This document shows positions 11,767-25,300 of a stretch of 64,000 nt of DNA, in pieces. Within the stretch, counting starts at the first letter, position 1; every line of letters starts with the position of its first letter. Source of the stretch: Prunus persica (lineage: Eukaryota; Streptophyta; Magnoliopsida; Rosales; Rosaceae); contig NC_034009.1 in NCBI RefSeq assembly GCF_000346465.2, positions 46,927,657 through 46,991,656 of the forward strand, written 5' to 3'. Both the position numbers and the translations under genes were made by a program. The notes beneath the pieces are model-generated. The model made no database searches, was not told the DNA's origin, and saw nothing but the letters and a program-made list of their open reading frames with translations.

Positions 11767-11874
11767 GGGAATAACACTATTTTGCTATTTCAGTAAATAA
11801 AATTTAGACACATGTGATAACATTTTCACACTATATAACATTATTGGCCAGAAATAACAAAACATTAGTATCCC
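11767..11874. mobile_element. 108-bp foldback MITE, copy 1
   Basis: The ends are inverted repeats: GGGAATAACACTATTTTG on the left against the reverse complement of the right end near CAAAACATTAGTATCCC. The middle carries a second inverted motif around cattattggcca. A related copy lies at 18948-19053. The element is too short to encode anything and would fold almost entirely into one hairpin. Confidence 0.65.
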
Positions 11875-13107
11875 AATTAGAACTAAATTTTCCTCCTTCA
11901 CTTCGCCAATATAATTATAAATAAATATGGCAGGAGGGTGCCCCAATAGAGAAAATAAAAATAACATAAATAATAAATAAATAAATAAATACTAACAAAA
12001 AAAGGAAAAAAAGAAACAAACAAAAACAGTGTAGGGTTTTGGATTGGGATGAGCTGTCCTACTGCATTAGATGCTTTATCTGATGCTTACCTGCGCTGTC
12101 TTGCTGCTTGCTGCCCTGGAGTCTGGACTCAATTTACCATTCAACCACTGCTCTCTCTCTCTGTGCAGACAGACACCAGTTTTTTTTCCTCACCTAATCA
12201 CACTTATCACCCATCTCCTCTGCTGGCCTCTTCTGAATTAATTCTCAACTTTTTCTGAGACAAATTAATACTCATACTCAAGAATCATGACAGTTTATGA
12301 AAAGTTTACTTGCTTCTTCTTCTGGATTAGGATTTCACAAGAAAATGGATTTCAAAATCTTGTTTCTCCTTATTCTGGTCTGAAATCTCAGAGAGAGAGA
12401 TGCAGAGAGAGGGAGAGTGGGTGCTAAAAAATCCGAAGGACAACCATTGAGAGAGGTAAAATCTCAGATTTTGTGGGCACCTCTGCAATTGTCAAATGGG
12501 CTACTTTGAGTCATGAAAGGACCAATTTGCCCACAGAAGAGTAGGTGATGATGCAGGACAATGTTGGGTTTTCAAAGCCCAAAAAGAAAAGTAAAAAAGG
12601 AGAGAATGTCTTTATAGAGAGAGAGAGAGAGAGAGAGAGCATAACAAATGTTCTCATAATTACTGGGGTGGAGGGGCATAAAAATCCGAGTGTAACAAAG
12701 GCTGATTTTTAACATTCCTTTTACGAGAGACCCCACGAGTGGGCTAAGGCTTCTCCTCTTGTATTCTTTTTTTTCTTTCCTCCACCACAAAGGTCTTATT
12801 AGGTCCCCCACCTGCTGCTTCTTCTCAATATCTAAGTCATCTTGACCTACTCAATCAAAACCTTCTCTTTCTCTCCCTTAGTTTCTCTCTCCTGCTGCTG
12901 CTGCTGCTGCTGAGGGAAGGGAAGGACAACAGTTAATCATAGACCAAGAAAGAACCCCACAAACTCTTAGTCTTAGCTAGGTCCAACCCCTGCAAACGTT
13001 TTAAAGAGATTCTCACTCACTCCACATTTCTCTCTCCAAAGTCCAACCCCAAGAAAGAGAAAGACTTTGAGAAAAAGATAAACAAAAAAAGAAGAGTTTT
13101 ATTGGGA
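11875..13107. promoter_or_regulatory. Upstream region of the TCP8-like gene with GA and CTG microsatellites
   Basis: Long CT- and GA-rich tracts occur: a GA run at about 12617-12640, a CTG run at about 12893-12913, and CT-rich blocks at about 12862-12892. GA/CT elements of this kind are common around plant transcription starts and bind BPC/GAGA factors. A small ORF at 12049-12258 has no recognisable product. Confidence 0.5.
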
Positions 13108-13146
13108 ATGACTGGTAAGTTAGAGAGAGAGCAAGAGCCTAGCTAG
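13108..13146 (+). promoter_or_regulatory. Upstream ORF 1 of the TCP8-like gene
   Basis: A 12-codon ATG-initiated frame ending in TAG lies 126 bp before the main TCP ATG. It counts only if transcription starts upstream of it. The ATG is followed by ACTGGTAAGT, which could alternatively be a 5'UTR splice donor. Confidence 0.4.
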
Positions 13147-13166
13147 CAAGAGAGAGAGAGAGAGAG

Positions 13167-13199
13167 ATGGGGTTGATCAATCAGACAGCAGCTGCTTAA
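13167..13199 (+). promoter_or_regulatory. Upstream ORF 2 of the TCP8-like gene
   Basis: A 10-codon frame (MGLINQTAAA, stop TAA) begins directly after a GA repeat (13149-13166) and ends 72 bp before the main ATG. It could reduce translation of the downstream TCP protein if included in the mRNA. Confidence 0.4.
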
Positions 13200-13271
13200 A
13201 ACCCAAGAAAACCCAAAGAAACATAAAAATAAAAAAGATATCCCTCCAAACCCCCCACCCTTCCCCACCAA

Positions 13272-15083
13272 ATGGACTTATCAAATTTCCAAAGCACCAA
13301 CAACAACAAGAAGCAGCAGCAGCAGCAACAGAGCAACACTAGTAACAACAACACAAGTCATCACCAGCTCCACCAGCACCTTCTTCATCCTCATCCTCAT
13401 CCTCATCATCAACAGCAACCAAAACAGCAACAGTCCTCACCTTCTTCCCAGTTTGTGGTCCCCTTTGATGGCAGCAGATCTTCTTCTGGAGCAGGAGGAG
13501 GAGGAGGAGGAGGGGGAGGGCCCCCTTTCATGGGCTCCATCTCAATTCAAGCTGGCCTTACCTCTACTCATACACCAACAACTTCATCTGCTACTGTTTC
13601 TGCACAACCACCAGCTCCTTCCTCCTCTTCTTTGTCTTCTTCCTCCTCCTCCTCTCCCTCCTCCACCTCCACCTCCACCGCTCCTCCACCCCACTTGGTC
13701 GACGCCTCCCTCGCTATCGCCACCAGATCCGACTCCCACCCCTCAACCCGACCAGCCCCGCTGGACTCCGCCAAGAAAAACCAAATTCATCAGCAGCAAT
13801 TGACAATTTCACCCACCAGTACTACTACTGCTACACCACCAGCACCACCAGCCGCAGCAGCAGCAACCCAAGTAGTGAAACGATCCACCAAGGATCGGCA
13901 CACGAAAGTCGAAGGCCGAGGTCGCCGCATACGAATGCCGGCCACCTGCGCCGCCAGAGTCTTCCAGTTGACGAGAGAATTGAGCCACAAGTCCGACGGC
14001 GAGACAATCGAGTGGCTCCTCCAGCAAGCCGAGCCTGCGATCATCGCCGCCACCGGAACGGGGACCATCCCGGCCAATTTCTCCAGTTTGAACATCTCCC
14101 TGCGTAGCAGCGGATCAACGCTCTCCGCTCCGCCTTCCAAGTCCGCCTCTCATTCCTTTCCCGGCGCCTTGGCTCTTGCCCATCACCCTCACTACGACGA
14201 GGGTTTTCCCCATTCGGGTTTGTTGGGGTTTCATCAACATCATCAACAACATCAACAGCAGCATCATCACCATCATCATCAGCAGCATCAGTCTCCTCTT
14301 ATGACCGCGGATCAAATTGCAGAAGCGCTTCCAAGCGGCGGCGGAGACAGCGGCGGTGGAGACTCCACCGACAGTTATATGAGAAAGCGCTTCAGAGAAG
14401 ATCTGTTCAAGGATGATAATCAAGGGCGAGGCGAAGGCAGCAGCGGAGGAGGAGGGTCGCCGTCTGGGAAGGCTTTTAAGAGTAGCGGAGGCTTACAATT
14501 GCAAAAACAACAACAGGGGTCGGAGGGGGAGGCAGGACCTTCAGGGCTGCTGAGGCCGCCTTCGAATATCCTGCCACCCACTGCCATGTGGGCAGTGGCA
14601 CCCGCCCCGAACAGCGGTGCTGCTGGCAGCACATTCTGGATGCTGCCAGTAACCGCTGGTGCTGGTGGACCCTCAATGCCCACCGGGACGTCCGGGGCTG
14701 GTCCTTCCGAGGCTGCACAGATGTGGACGTTTCCGTCCGCACCTGCCACTCACGGGAGTACATTGCAAGCGCCATTGCATTTCATGCCGAGGTTTAACCT
14801 TCCAAGCAGTCTTGAATTCCAGCAAGCCGGCAGCCGAGGGAGCCCTCTCCAATTGGGTTCCATGCTAATGCAGCAACAGCCATCACAGCATCTTGGGCTT
14901 GGAGTCGCCGACTCGAATTTAGGCATGTTGGCTGCTCTGAATGCTTCTTACTCTAGAGGTGGTTTGAATATGAATTCTGAGCATCACCAGCAGAATCATC
15001 CATTGGATCATCATCATCAACAACAACACCACCAGCCTCAAACTACTGATAGTGGAGATGAGGCCCCAAATAGTTCTCAATGA
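13272..15083 (+). CDS. TCP8: Class I TCP transcription factor, TCP8-like
   Basis: This single-exon 603-residue protein carries a TCP bHLH-type DNA-binding domain at about residues 203-258 ([20 protein letters not shown], then helix-loop-helix through [15 protein letters not shown]). The short basic region and GTGTIPANF after helix 2 mark class I, which binds GTGGGNCC-type sites. TCP8 rather than TCP14/15 is suggested by the MDLS start, the LVDASLAI segment before the domain, and the C-terminal [15 protein letters not shown] and [17 protein letters not shown] blocks. The cysteine typical of class I ([10 protein letters not shown]) is present. It is much longer than Arabidopsis TCP8 (about 400), because of Gln/His, Ser, Gly and Pro tracts, probably intrinsically disordered. 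The usual RELGHKSDGE is [10 protein letters not shown] here. It should act in the nucleus in growth, hormone and immune gene control. Confidence 0.95.
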   Translation: MDLSNFQSTNNNKKQQQQQQSNTSNNNTSHHQLHQHLLHPHPHPHHQQQPKQQQSSPSSQFVVPFDGSRSSSGAGGGGGGGGGPPFMGSISIQAGLTSTHTPTTSSATVSAQPPAPSSSSLSSSSSSSPSSTSTSTAPPPHLVDASLAIATRSDSHPSTRPAPLDSAKKNQIHQQQLTISPTSTTTATPPAPPAAAAATQVVKRSTKDRHTKVEGRGRRIRMPATCAARVFQLTRELSHKSDGETIEWLLQQAEPAIIAATGTGTIPANFSSLNISLRSSGSTLSAPPSKSASHSFPGALALAHHPHYDEGFPHSGLLGFHQHHQQHQQQHHHHHHQQHQSPLMTADQIAEALPSGGGDSGGGDSTDSYMRKRFREDLFKDDNQGRGEGSSGGGGSPSGKAFKSSGGLQLQKQQQGSEGEAGPSGLLRPPSNILPPTAMWAVAPAPNSGAAGSTFWMLPVTAGAGGPSMPTGTSGAGPSEAAQMWTFPSAPATHGSTLQAPLHFMPRFNLPSSLEFQQAGSRGSPLQLGSMLMQQQPSQHLGLGVADSNLGMLAALNASYSRGGLNMNSEHHQQNHPLDHHHQQQHHQPQTTDSGDEAPNSSQ

Positions 15084-15585
15084 CATATAAATATTGGTTA
15101 GTTTTATTTCTTCTTAATTTATATGTACATCATAAAATGCAGCTTGGTTTAGTCCTTCCCAATTTTTCATTAATTATAGGAGCAGCAGGAACTAGAGATT
15201 GTTGGGTTTGTGTTTTTGCAGATTTGGAAGTTGAATTTGAGATGATGGGTTGAGAGTGCTTGAAAATTTCCATGGGATATGGTCATGTCATCCGATGAAA
15301 AAGATAGGTTTCCTAGTTCTCATTTGTAGCATTGTTCAGTTTGAATTTCTTCAATTTATTTTCTAGATTGGTGTGGAGAAAAACCCCAAGATTAGTATGT
15401 AATTTGTTAGTGAATTTGGTCCAAAGGGACTCAAAGGGAACAGGCAGAGTGAAATTGTATAGGAGGATATTTGTGTTGAGTGTTTTTTTTATTATAAAAT
15501 ATTTGTTTTGTTTGTATTGAGAAGAGAAAATGGAGAACAAGCAAAAAGAATTTAGAAGAGAGAAAAATTCAATAAAATTTTATTC
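15084..15585 (+). terminator. 3'UTR of the TCP8-like gene
   Basis: The AT-rich stretch after the stop contains a consensus AATAAA poly(A) signal at 15571-15576, about 490 bp downstream of the TGA. Short open frames in it on both strands have no recognisable product. Confidence 0.5.
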
Positions 15586-15807
15586 ATCTCCTCTTTTCAG
15601 TATTCACACGTTGTATAAGGCATCTCTTTTTTCCCTCTCAATTGGCAAAAGGCTAAAGCCAACAAAAAAAATCTTGAGCTTCTCTTTATGAGATGGAAAG
15701 AAGTTGCCAGATGCAGAGACCAGCTCAATGCCTGAATCAACCCTTTCTTACAGAACATATAGGACAAGGAGAAGAAACCCAGAAACCAACTAAGTTTGAT
15801 GTGCATG

Positions 15808-15810
<3 letters not shown>

Positions 15811-15848
<38 letters not shown>
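15811..15848. repeat. GA microsatellite
   Basis: A run of about 19 GA dinucleotides, highly likely to be length-polymorphic. Confidence 0.9.
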
Positions 15849-15849
<1 letters not shown>

Positions 15850-18800
15850 AAATATTATATAAACTTTAATCAATCCAAGACAGAGAAGAGAGAAGGCATG
15901 CATGTTGGCTTTTACCTTCCACCACTTTTCCCCTTTTTCTAATACACAGTTTTATCCTAAAACTATTGTGTTTGTCCTCCTAATTTATAAATGTATGTGA
16001 TAATTATGGATTAAAATATATACCGTGTCCATGAAGCCTTCCCCAGGCATGTTTGATTATGTCTTTTAGTTATATTAAAAATTAAATTAAATTATTAAGA
16101 AAGGATAAGAAAACTATGAAGAATACGCACCGAACCAAAGCGTGCCTAGTTTTCGGTTTCAATCTTCTTTCAATTTGAAGACTGAATCGTACCGTACTGA
16201 ACCGAATTGTCCTACTTCTAATGAAAGAGGAAAGACATAATTCAAGTAGTTAAGAATATTTACTTTTTTACTTGAGTTTGTGTGTTTGATTACCACAATT
16301 TTTTATTAACACTTGTATTAAAAATAAAAATAAATGAAAGGAAGAAAAATGAAAACAAAGTACTGTAATTTTCTTTTTGGGTATCTGAAAAAGAAAAGAA
16401 AAAAGCATTGCGAAAATGAAAGAAAAAGGGGCAAAATTAATATAAAGCAAGCTGCGAAATGAAAGGGGAAATAACACAGACGGTGAGGGTGACTTTTGTT
16501 TTGACTTGTACAGTCAATTCAGATGACTTTTTCGTTTTCATTGCTTAATCATTTTCTCCCATAATTAATATATGTCTACACGATGTGGATTTTGTATAGG
16601 GTCCCCTAGATTTTTGTTTCTATTTATATATGTCCCCACCAAATTCTGATTTTTGTTTTTGTTTTCAAATGAAAAAAAATTTGCATTCATAATTCAGCTG
16701 TAAGGCTAATACAAATGAATGAGGAATTACTTTTTTAGTATAAGCGATAGTTTAAATTACAAGGAGACGCTACTATGATGTCATGGAGGTACGAACATGA
16801 GTGAGACCACTAGTCTGCAAATCAATGCCCTCTTCAATTGGACTAGACCCCGTTAGTCTCACTTTTTTCTAAAAATAAGATATTGAGGCATCATTTGGTA
16901 AACAAATTTTTTAGTAAAAAAATTGTAAAAATGGACAAATGAAGAAGGAAAAAAAACTCAATTGGCACACGCTGTACGAGACTAATTTTCTTCAAAACAT
17001 TCAACATAATTTATTTATTTTGGGTAATTTCATCAAATATTGTCAAGAGAGCTTAAAATAGTTTTTGTGATCTAAAATTTGAAGAAAAATAATGAGCGGC
17101 GGGGCAAGTGGTAACCTCAAGTGAAGCCAGTGCATTTGAAGCCCTAGGATTGGTAATGGGCATAGGAGACAAAACTCAACTTTCACCCAATTCATAACAA
17201 AATGTTAAAAATACAATTCTAATCTAAGCACATTCACTTAATCATAATTTATTGTATTTGGGCAATTGGCAATTGGCAATTAGGCATCGGTGAGCGATCC
17301 ACTAATCCCGCAATTTACGCAAGATAAAGCTAAAAACTGGGATTAATTAATTAAATTAACCCAAAGCTGTAACCATAAGCATAAAAAAGTGATTAATTAG
17401 ATATATTATGCTATATAGTTTGACTTGTTTGTTCACAAAAAGTTGCATAATTTTTTTTATAATTTAAACTTTTAATCTCAAATTCTTATGAGGAGGGAAA
17501 GGACATGGGATGGGATGAGCGATGATGACTCATCATGAGGAGGAGAAGGGGGGAGCTTCTATAATTTAAAGCTTATCGGATCGATGGACGGTCAGGATTG
17601 ATTGCTGTGCTTTATCTCATTTGTCATGGGAATAAATCAGATAATTTATTTAATTATGCGCGCGTGGCGTTTCACGTGCGCCAATCATATGTGTTGTAAG
17701 TGCGGTTTTGGCGAGACTGGACAGTGATAAAGCGCGTGGGTCAAAAGACTAAGTAATAATATGCACAAAGCGCCAACAATAATCACTCCCTCAACTTAAT
17801 CTGTATCATGAAAATTTGTCTTTTAAAAAAAATTGGTTTTTCTTTATTTATTTCTAATTCTCATTTGGAATAATTTTTAGTATTGGAAAGAGAAATACAA
17901 CTAAATCAAGAATACTTGGTATACAAACTAGGCGAGAAAAGGGGCTTCCTAACAAGTAATTATTTCATTTATCATGTTTGTTTAGTTCAGGCTTGGAAAA
18001 TAAATTTTTGCTTCATAGGAAAAATGAAGGATGCCCTCCATCTCGAGTTTCATTTTCCCTTCTCATGAAAAATCAAGGCAAACATTAATTGTATTTTATG
18101 ACCCATCTGCCTCTATTAGTTACGTGTAAAGGTTAACATAAGTTACCGTTTGCATATTTCTAATTTAGAGGTATAATTGAAAATCTGAACACATTATGTT
18201 TTCATTTCCTGCACAAACCAGACACGAGAAAATAAATATAACGATATTTATAGTTCTTTCTCAGTGTTACCAAACTTGAGATAGAAATCTTCTCCTGAGA
18301 AGGATATTTGAATTCATTTCACATGAGAGGATATTTGAATTCATTTCACATGAGTTACTTTACGCACACCAAACTCTTATAGTTTGTGTATATAAAATTA
18401 TAAAGTTCCAATTTTGGAGGAAGATAATCACAAAAGAAAGAAAAAACAAGATAGATAAAAAAAAATATAAGTCAAAGAAAGACTGACCGTGTTGCCGTTT
18501 CATTTCACATCGGCGACTAATGCTGCTATAAAATGATGTATTTGTCTAACATTATGACGACAAATCCTGTACTTTTTTTCATTATCCAAATTGAGTTTTT
18601 AATAGAACTTTGCTTAAATGGCTGAACAAGGGCCAACAACATTCACTTGATTTTTTTGTTCCTGGTCAGACTCAAGACATGGACCGACCAAATCCACTGA
18701 ATTCCGCATTTGATTCTAACAAAACATTGACATTGCATAACAAAGTGTTACCTGACAATGGTTGAAAACAAGAGAAACAAATTTGGACAGCAACACGTAT

Positions 18801-18947
18801 AATAAAGCAAGCTGAGCACCACTTATAACCATTTGGTCAAATTTGACCATTGAAATTGGTCCTTCATCACACTATTCCGTACATAAGATAACCCTTTGGT
18901 CAAAACCTACTTTCTATGTACAAAATACGACAGACTTCAATGACACG
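15849..18947. other. AT-rich spacer between TCP8-like and EI24 genes
   Basis: No gene is seen. It holds an inverted copy of the family-3 dispersed repeat (about 16735-16865). A GC-richer pocket lies at about 17655-17740. A roughly 28-bp tandem duplication containing ggatatttgaattcatttcacatga lies at about 18300-18355. Confidence 0.5.
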
Positions 18948-19053
18948 AGGATAACATTATTTTGTTATCTTCTGCCAATAAAGCTATGACACACGTGAAC
19001 ACTTCCATGTGGCATAGCATTATTGGCCGGGAATAGCAAAATAGTGGTATCCC
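18948..19053. mobile_element. 106-bp foldback MITE, copy 2
   Basis: The left end AGGATAACATTATTTTG pairs with the reverse complement of the right end (CAAAATAGTGGTATCCCT). The inverted arms extend through GCCAATAA and a CACGTG-like centre. It is the same family as 11767-11874. Confidence 0.7.
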
Positions 19054-19372
19054 TATTGCAACCATGTTTTTCTCACAAAATACAGAATGGAAACATCAAC
19101 CCTTTCTGATGCTTTATCTTGAGCCATTGCACTTAAATTATGTACAAATTGGGTGGAATTGATGATCCTGTGGCAACAAACATAAGACTAAGAAATTATT
19201 ATCATATCAATAAAATACACACTGCAAGGCAAACCCAATCCACAGTTTTGTGGTTTGAATGGAAAATTCAAGAAATAGCATCATTGCATAAGAGCACAAC
19301 GTATACTTTATATCCAAATAGTAAAACTTTGACTTACTATTTAAAACTTGTGTAAGCATCACGCCAAGCTTC

Positions 19373-22300
19373 TTAGCTGTCTTTCTTTTTCTGAAGCAGC
19401 TCCTGGGATTCCTGGGGAAACAGAGACAAAACCCTCATCCTGTAGAAAATCAATCAAGAGTCAACAAAAGTAGAACTGTCACTGTTCCATGACCCCATTA
19501 GAACTCAAATAATGCCAGTTCTTCAATTTCTGGACCAACCATATGATATTGAAAAGATACAAATAATTTCATTAAAAATAGCAGGTTTAGATATCAGGGT
19601 TCACAGCCTTTCATATTGAAGCACAAGGTTGTAAAATATAAATACTAGAGCTCTAAATTTCAAGAACAAAAACTAAAAGAGGTAAGGGCATATATTTCAA
19701 CTTCTATAACATAACTCAGTATTATAAAACTATCCAGCAAAGAATTAGTTCCATCGGCCATGTCCTTCCTTGGTTGGAAAAGAAATATTACTTTTTTTTT
19801 CCTTTGCATACTGCACATGTCCAGTACGTGTCCAACAGACATCATACCTGAGTTCGAGTCCCCTGCAAGTGTCAAATAATGTTGCAAGACACCAGAGGAA
19901 ATGTTCGTGGTTTTTGGAGTTCTATGCATGACATCCATTTTCAATGCACATGCTCAACAGAGAATGTTCCATATCCACGGCAATGAAATTAGGATATATT
20001 TCACTACAGAGCTATCTCCACAAAAAGATTATTAAAAAAAAACACATAAAACCAATACATGCTTTGAGCACAGAGATCATAAGTAATGAGGATAGCTTAC
20101 GATAAAGTATCTGCAGCATTAAATATTGGAAGCCTTCCAAACCCAGCAACTTCCCATTTTGTTCTTTGAGAAGAAATAACTTGCTCAGCCTCTGAACCTG
20201 TTGCTGTCAAAACAAACTGGAAAAATCTACTATTACCATATATGTGAATAATAGGAGCAAAGTGAACTTTTAGGTACAAGTCCAATCACTACCAAATAAA
20301 AATAGAAAAGTATACCAATGGAAAGAGTATTGCCATAAACCCGTAGCTCACAAGAGGCGAGAAAAAGAGAACAGGAAGAACACAAGGGCTTCCTGCAGAG
20401 CCATTGAAGATATTAATACCTCAAAACAAGTAAAAGAGTTTTAAATATAAGCAATATAAAAAGTGTGATTACATAAAATCTCTAAAACATATTCCCATGT
20501 GTGTCCTCGAAGTCTAAATTCAAAATATTGGACTTTGAGATGTGGGTTAACGAATTTGAGACACCTTCAGATAACTGTCTTTATACTCAGCTTTATCTGC
20601 TTATAAAAAAAAATCATGTTTCATGCATGAGGAGGCTGCAGAAGCAAAATTCTAAGAGAAGCCATTTAGATCAATGTAATTTTCCATGTGGAAAGTGCAC
20701 AGAATAAATAATAACAAAAAATCGTTTACTTAAAAAAAATTGCAAATCAACTGAAACAATGACTCCAGAAAGGAAGCATATTTACCAAAACCAGCAAAAA
20801 AAGCCCAGTTAGATTCAAAGAAGTCCAGCCGTTTGTCCAGACGAACTTCAGAAAAATTCCATTTGTACCTAAGAAAGTTCAAAAGGTGCATTAGCACACA
20901 CTTATCTAGGCAATTACAGTAAGTTCAAATATTACAACAAAAAGGTATATGCACCACATACTCAAAACAGTAATAGGCATACATCCAGGAAAGAAGTAGA
21001 AAATTTAGTGCCTTCCCTGCATACGGTATAAAGCCTGTCACATATACCTGCAGAAGCCATCAAGTCTGTCATCCAAAAGTTGACACACAAGCCATGGAGA
21101 ATATTGCAAATAAGCTCTCTCTCTCTCTCTAATAATTACAAAATCTAATGCCTTTTCCCCCCCTCTATGATTCCATACACCCAAGTAAATACATAATAAA
21201 ACATATACATTACCTCTAGGAAGAAACAGCTCAAAAGAAGTAATGAGTACACCTGCTCTCCTATTCCAATCATGACCCTGCAAATTCAACAGATGCATAC
21301 ACAACTCCTATGATACATAACAAAATTGAAGTCTCTATTTAAGAACCATCAACCATCAACTAAGTTGATTACCCTCCCAGGCCAGTAGGTCTTTCCGTAC
21401 CAGCTCCAATTTGTAAGGCCAATGCCTCATTTTGTCTGACAGGATCCAATGTGGTTGGCCCAGATCTCCCCATTGCAGCAAATCCATACTTAGCAATATC
21501 ATTGTACCTTTGGTTGAAATAAAATTGTAGATTTGAGTTGGAAAGAGAAAAATGCAATGAACAGTGAACACATCAAAAGACATGCTGGCTTGCGTTATAC
21601 AAAATAAGAAACTAATGCATAAAACTTTGGGAAACAAATTATCATAAATTAATAACTATTGTCACTCCAATCATGATGTAACAACTAATGGGATCAAAGG
21701 GACCTCCAGAACTTCAAAAACTCTGTATGAGGGTGCTAAGAATGAAATTACAGGGGTTAGTTTGGTAGGTACCAGATGTTGCTCAGGATAATGCTGAATA
21801 CATACAACGGGTAGAACCAAGTTACCTGCAAAAGGAAAAAAAGAAATCATATAAATGCTCAACAAATTCCATTTTTCAAAGTTAACTACAGCATACACTT
21901 AGTCTTAACACCTTAAGGACGTGATCCAGGTTAGGTGCAAGAAAGATTTAAATAAACAATAAATTTCCAAAGGTAAAGTTTTATCAAGTTACCTTAATAA
22001 AGGTTTCCTTTTCAAGAATTGCAGATATTTTGGTAACCAGGAAAAGCTACTATGCGTGCAATTTGATGGAGGTCCTAAAGGATATTCCAAATTAAAGATG
22101 AAAAAGGATGCAACCTTAGTTTGCTTCAAATTTCAACAAAATTGGGCTTTATTCATTCTCCATAGAAGTTTGAAATTGCACTAACCATCTATGCAGAAAA
22201 AAAAAACTTTGCTTATGTCAGGTATAGGAATTAGGTACATTTCACTTGGTTTTTACTGATTTAATTCATCTAAAATTTCATTTTTTATTTGTACGTTCTT

Positions 22301-25300
22301 TGTTATAATTTATCATTAGCTCCTATACGAACATTAATCAATTTGTGTCTTATTCAAGCCGCTCTTGAAAAACTACTTTGTCTCCTTTAGGATGTAAAAA
22401 TCACATATCAAGTCCTTTCACACCACAATCTCAAAAACTTGAAGAAAAGCAAGCGAAGTACAGTTGGAATGCACAGAAATCCAAGCCAGCCTCTAAGTTT
22501 GGGGATCTCTATTAGCCTAGTGGTAATCATATTTTTGTGTGTTTATTGCCTGGCGAAAATGAAGTATAATAAACATTGAGTTTGTTTTGGTGGGCATGTG
22601 TGTCCTTGTACTACTTGACAACTAAAGTAGCATGTTGATTATTCTTGTAATCCGTATGCACTATTTTTTTCATACTTCAGTTCACCAGTTAACCTAACCC
22701 AATCAGCAAACAGATAGATAGTTTTTTTTTTATAAGAACAAACCAATAGGCAATTCATGTGTCCATAATGATATACTTTATAAGATAACAAACTTAGTAG
22801 TGTGTACGAGTACATAATACATAATTATAATTTAACAAAACAGAATTAAACATCAAAAAATTCCACAATGCATGCCCAAAACAATTTTTTTTTTATAGAC
22901 AGATTAGCAAACATAATTTCAGGTAAGATCTTTACAAAGAGCATCCATTTCCTACTATATAAATATTCAACAGAATCCCATCCAAGCAGTGAGTGAGGGA
23001 CACTTCAATGGTTTTCAAGAAAGCCACACAGTTGAAATTACAAAAATGAACTTGGCATAGACTGCAACTTACATAAAAGAGTTGTATGAGCCCAAGACGT
23101 AAGAAGGAATAAAATTTCAAAATACCACCAAAGGAGCAGAGTTCTTGAGAACAAAATTCTGGGCACCTATCAGGTAATATCCAGTGTAGAGCTGGGACGA
23201 TGACTGAGTTAAGGATAATTATACTGCACAAAGACAAATTAGGAATTCAAATTTCAAGTCTCAGACATGCAGGATTTAAAATGCACTTGTCCACCAAACC
23301 ACTTAAAGCACTCTTATAAGTAGGTTCTACTTCACAAATTTGTTAGCAGAGGTCATACTGGGAAATAAATCAACTCAGGCAACCAGATATAAGCATCTTC
23401 AAGCTTGAGAGCATCCACATTAATATTAATAAGAGCACAACTTCAGCAGAAAATAAAAATAACTAGACTATTTAGATTGATAGAAGAATGGAAGCAAACT
23501 GTGACATGGAAATCATTGATTTAAATGATTCTTTTAGACCTCAATATTATTAGACATAAGAATCACATGTTGTATGTTAATCAAATTCCTTCATTCAGTC
23601 CAGTTCACTTTGATGACAAAAACACTCTTCTTAACCAATGTGGTCTTTGGAAACAACCCACCCTGTAAGAAAGTTAAAATATTGATTTCTTGAATGCAGA
23701 AACAGAAGAAAGTAATTCAGATTAGCCCTACAACAGACAATGGATATTCTGAAAAAAGAACAAGGGTGGGATTCCAAGTCATGTTGAGGGGTTCTAGTAA
23801 AATCCCTTGAGCCTTGGAGAAACATTTCATGTGGACTGAGGTTCCTGGTTAGGCCCTTTGGGGGTTCTTTTATCACTCTAATCCCTCTACTTTGATCAAC
23901 ATTATTCATAGCTTCTACAACAACAGAATTACATCTTGACCTAGTCCAAGACCTAAGCACATCTTAGTTGACATCCTTCCGTCGCCTACTGTTACACAGC
24001 CAAAGATAAGGGCAGCATCACGAGATGAAATGGAAAGAATGCAAGATCCAAATTTGAACACCAGTTGCTCACCTTTATAGAGTACTTTTGAGGATAGTAG
24101 ACTCTGTACAAACTGTCTAAAGACTAGTATAATCATCAAAAAGTGTTTATTTCAAGTAATTCTTGAGATTTTTCACTCCTCATGAAAAGATCAAGAAAAA
24201 TCTAATTTGCATCTTATATTGAGCACCCTATAACTTCGCCAAAATAATCAACTGCTTGCATCTCCCAAATGTTGTAGGAATTTACCTTTGAAGATATGCA
24301 GAGATCCTAAAAATACTCTAAACAGGAAACAAAAAAACACTTGGAAAACAATGAAACATATTCAGTTGGGGTTGAAAAAGATACTCCTAATCATATGCAA
24401 AAATCCTAAACATAGACTAAGATCTAAAAAATGCTCTAAACAAGAATATACATCTTCCAAGAAGTTGGTCTAAAAACTACCATTGGGAGGGGGGGCACGA
24501 AACCATACTTAGTTTAATCAAACCAACTCTATTGCCAAAACCACTTGCACTCGTGAAAAAGAATAATCAGATTTACCAAATGAGTAGTCTAACACGTTAT
24601 AATCAAAGGAAAATTTTGAACTGTGGAACAATGTAAGGCAAGCAGAACAAATTGCACAGATTTATTACTTACAATTCACAGCCACCCCAGCAGCCGTTGC
24701 ACTGTTTTCAATTTCAGCCACTACATTAATTTATTTATTTCTACTCCTTCTCATGCTATTTTATTCAGCCTATATCACCTATTCTTCTTCATTACTTTTT
24801 ATTTATAAAGTGATAGACTTCTCTATTTTTCTTCCATGGAAGTGTGAGAAAAATCTCTAGTACCCAATACATCAGCTATTAGCAGCTCAAATTTTCACAA
24901 GTAATGAAACGTATCCCAGATACATTATTTTATAATTAATAAGGCCAACCTTACACAGAGAGCAACAGAAAGAGATTACCTTCCTAAGAAAATGAAGCCA
25001 TTCAATAGAAAACACTGTCCTGTACGTATCAAAAGCTTTCTCGACCTGCCATCAGAACTTAAGTTAATAAAAACTAAACCAAATAAAACAAAATTTATGA
25101 ATTTTTTCCAAGTTGGGTCCTTAGAAAGTGAAGTAAAATTTATCCAACGCCTGGAGGCGAAGAAAAGGCAACCAAAAAGGATAAAGAAAAAGAAAAAGAA
25201 AAACCCTTTATTTTTCTCTTGTTTGTTTCGTTTTCTAGCCAACCAAACAAGAAGTAGAGGCAATTTAACTAAAATAAATTGAAACTAATTAAAGCGTGCA

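Noticed and set aside
12049..12258. Cys-rich 69-codon frame upstream of the TCP8-like gene
   Set aside because: No recognisable motif spacing, no signal peptide, and it lies in CT-rich leader-like DNA.
13453..14868. Long frames on both strands overlapping the TCP8-like gene
   Set aside because: Shadows of GC-rich, triplet-repetitive coding DNA; the TCP domain and family blocks lie only in the plus frame starting at 13272.
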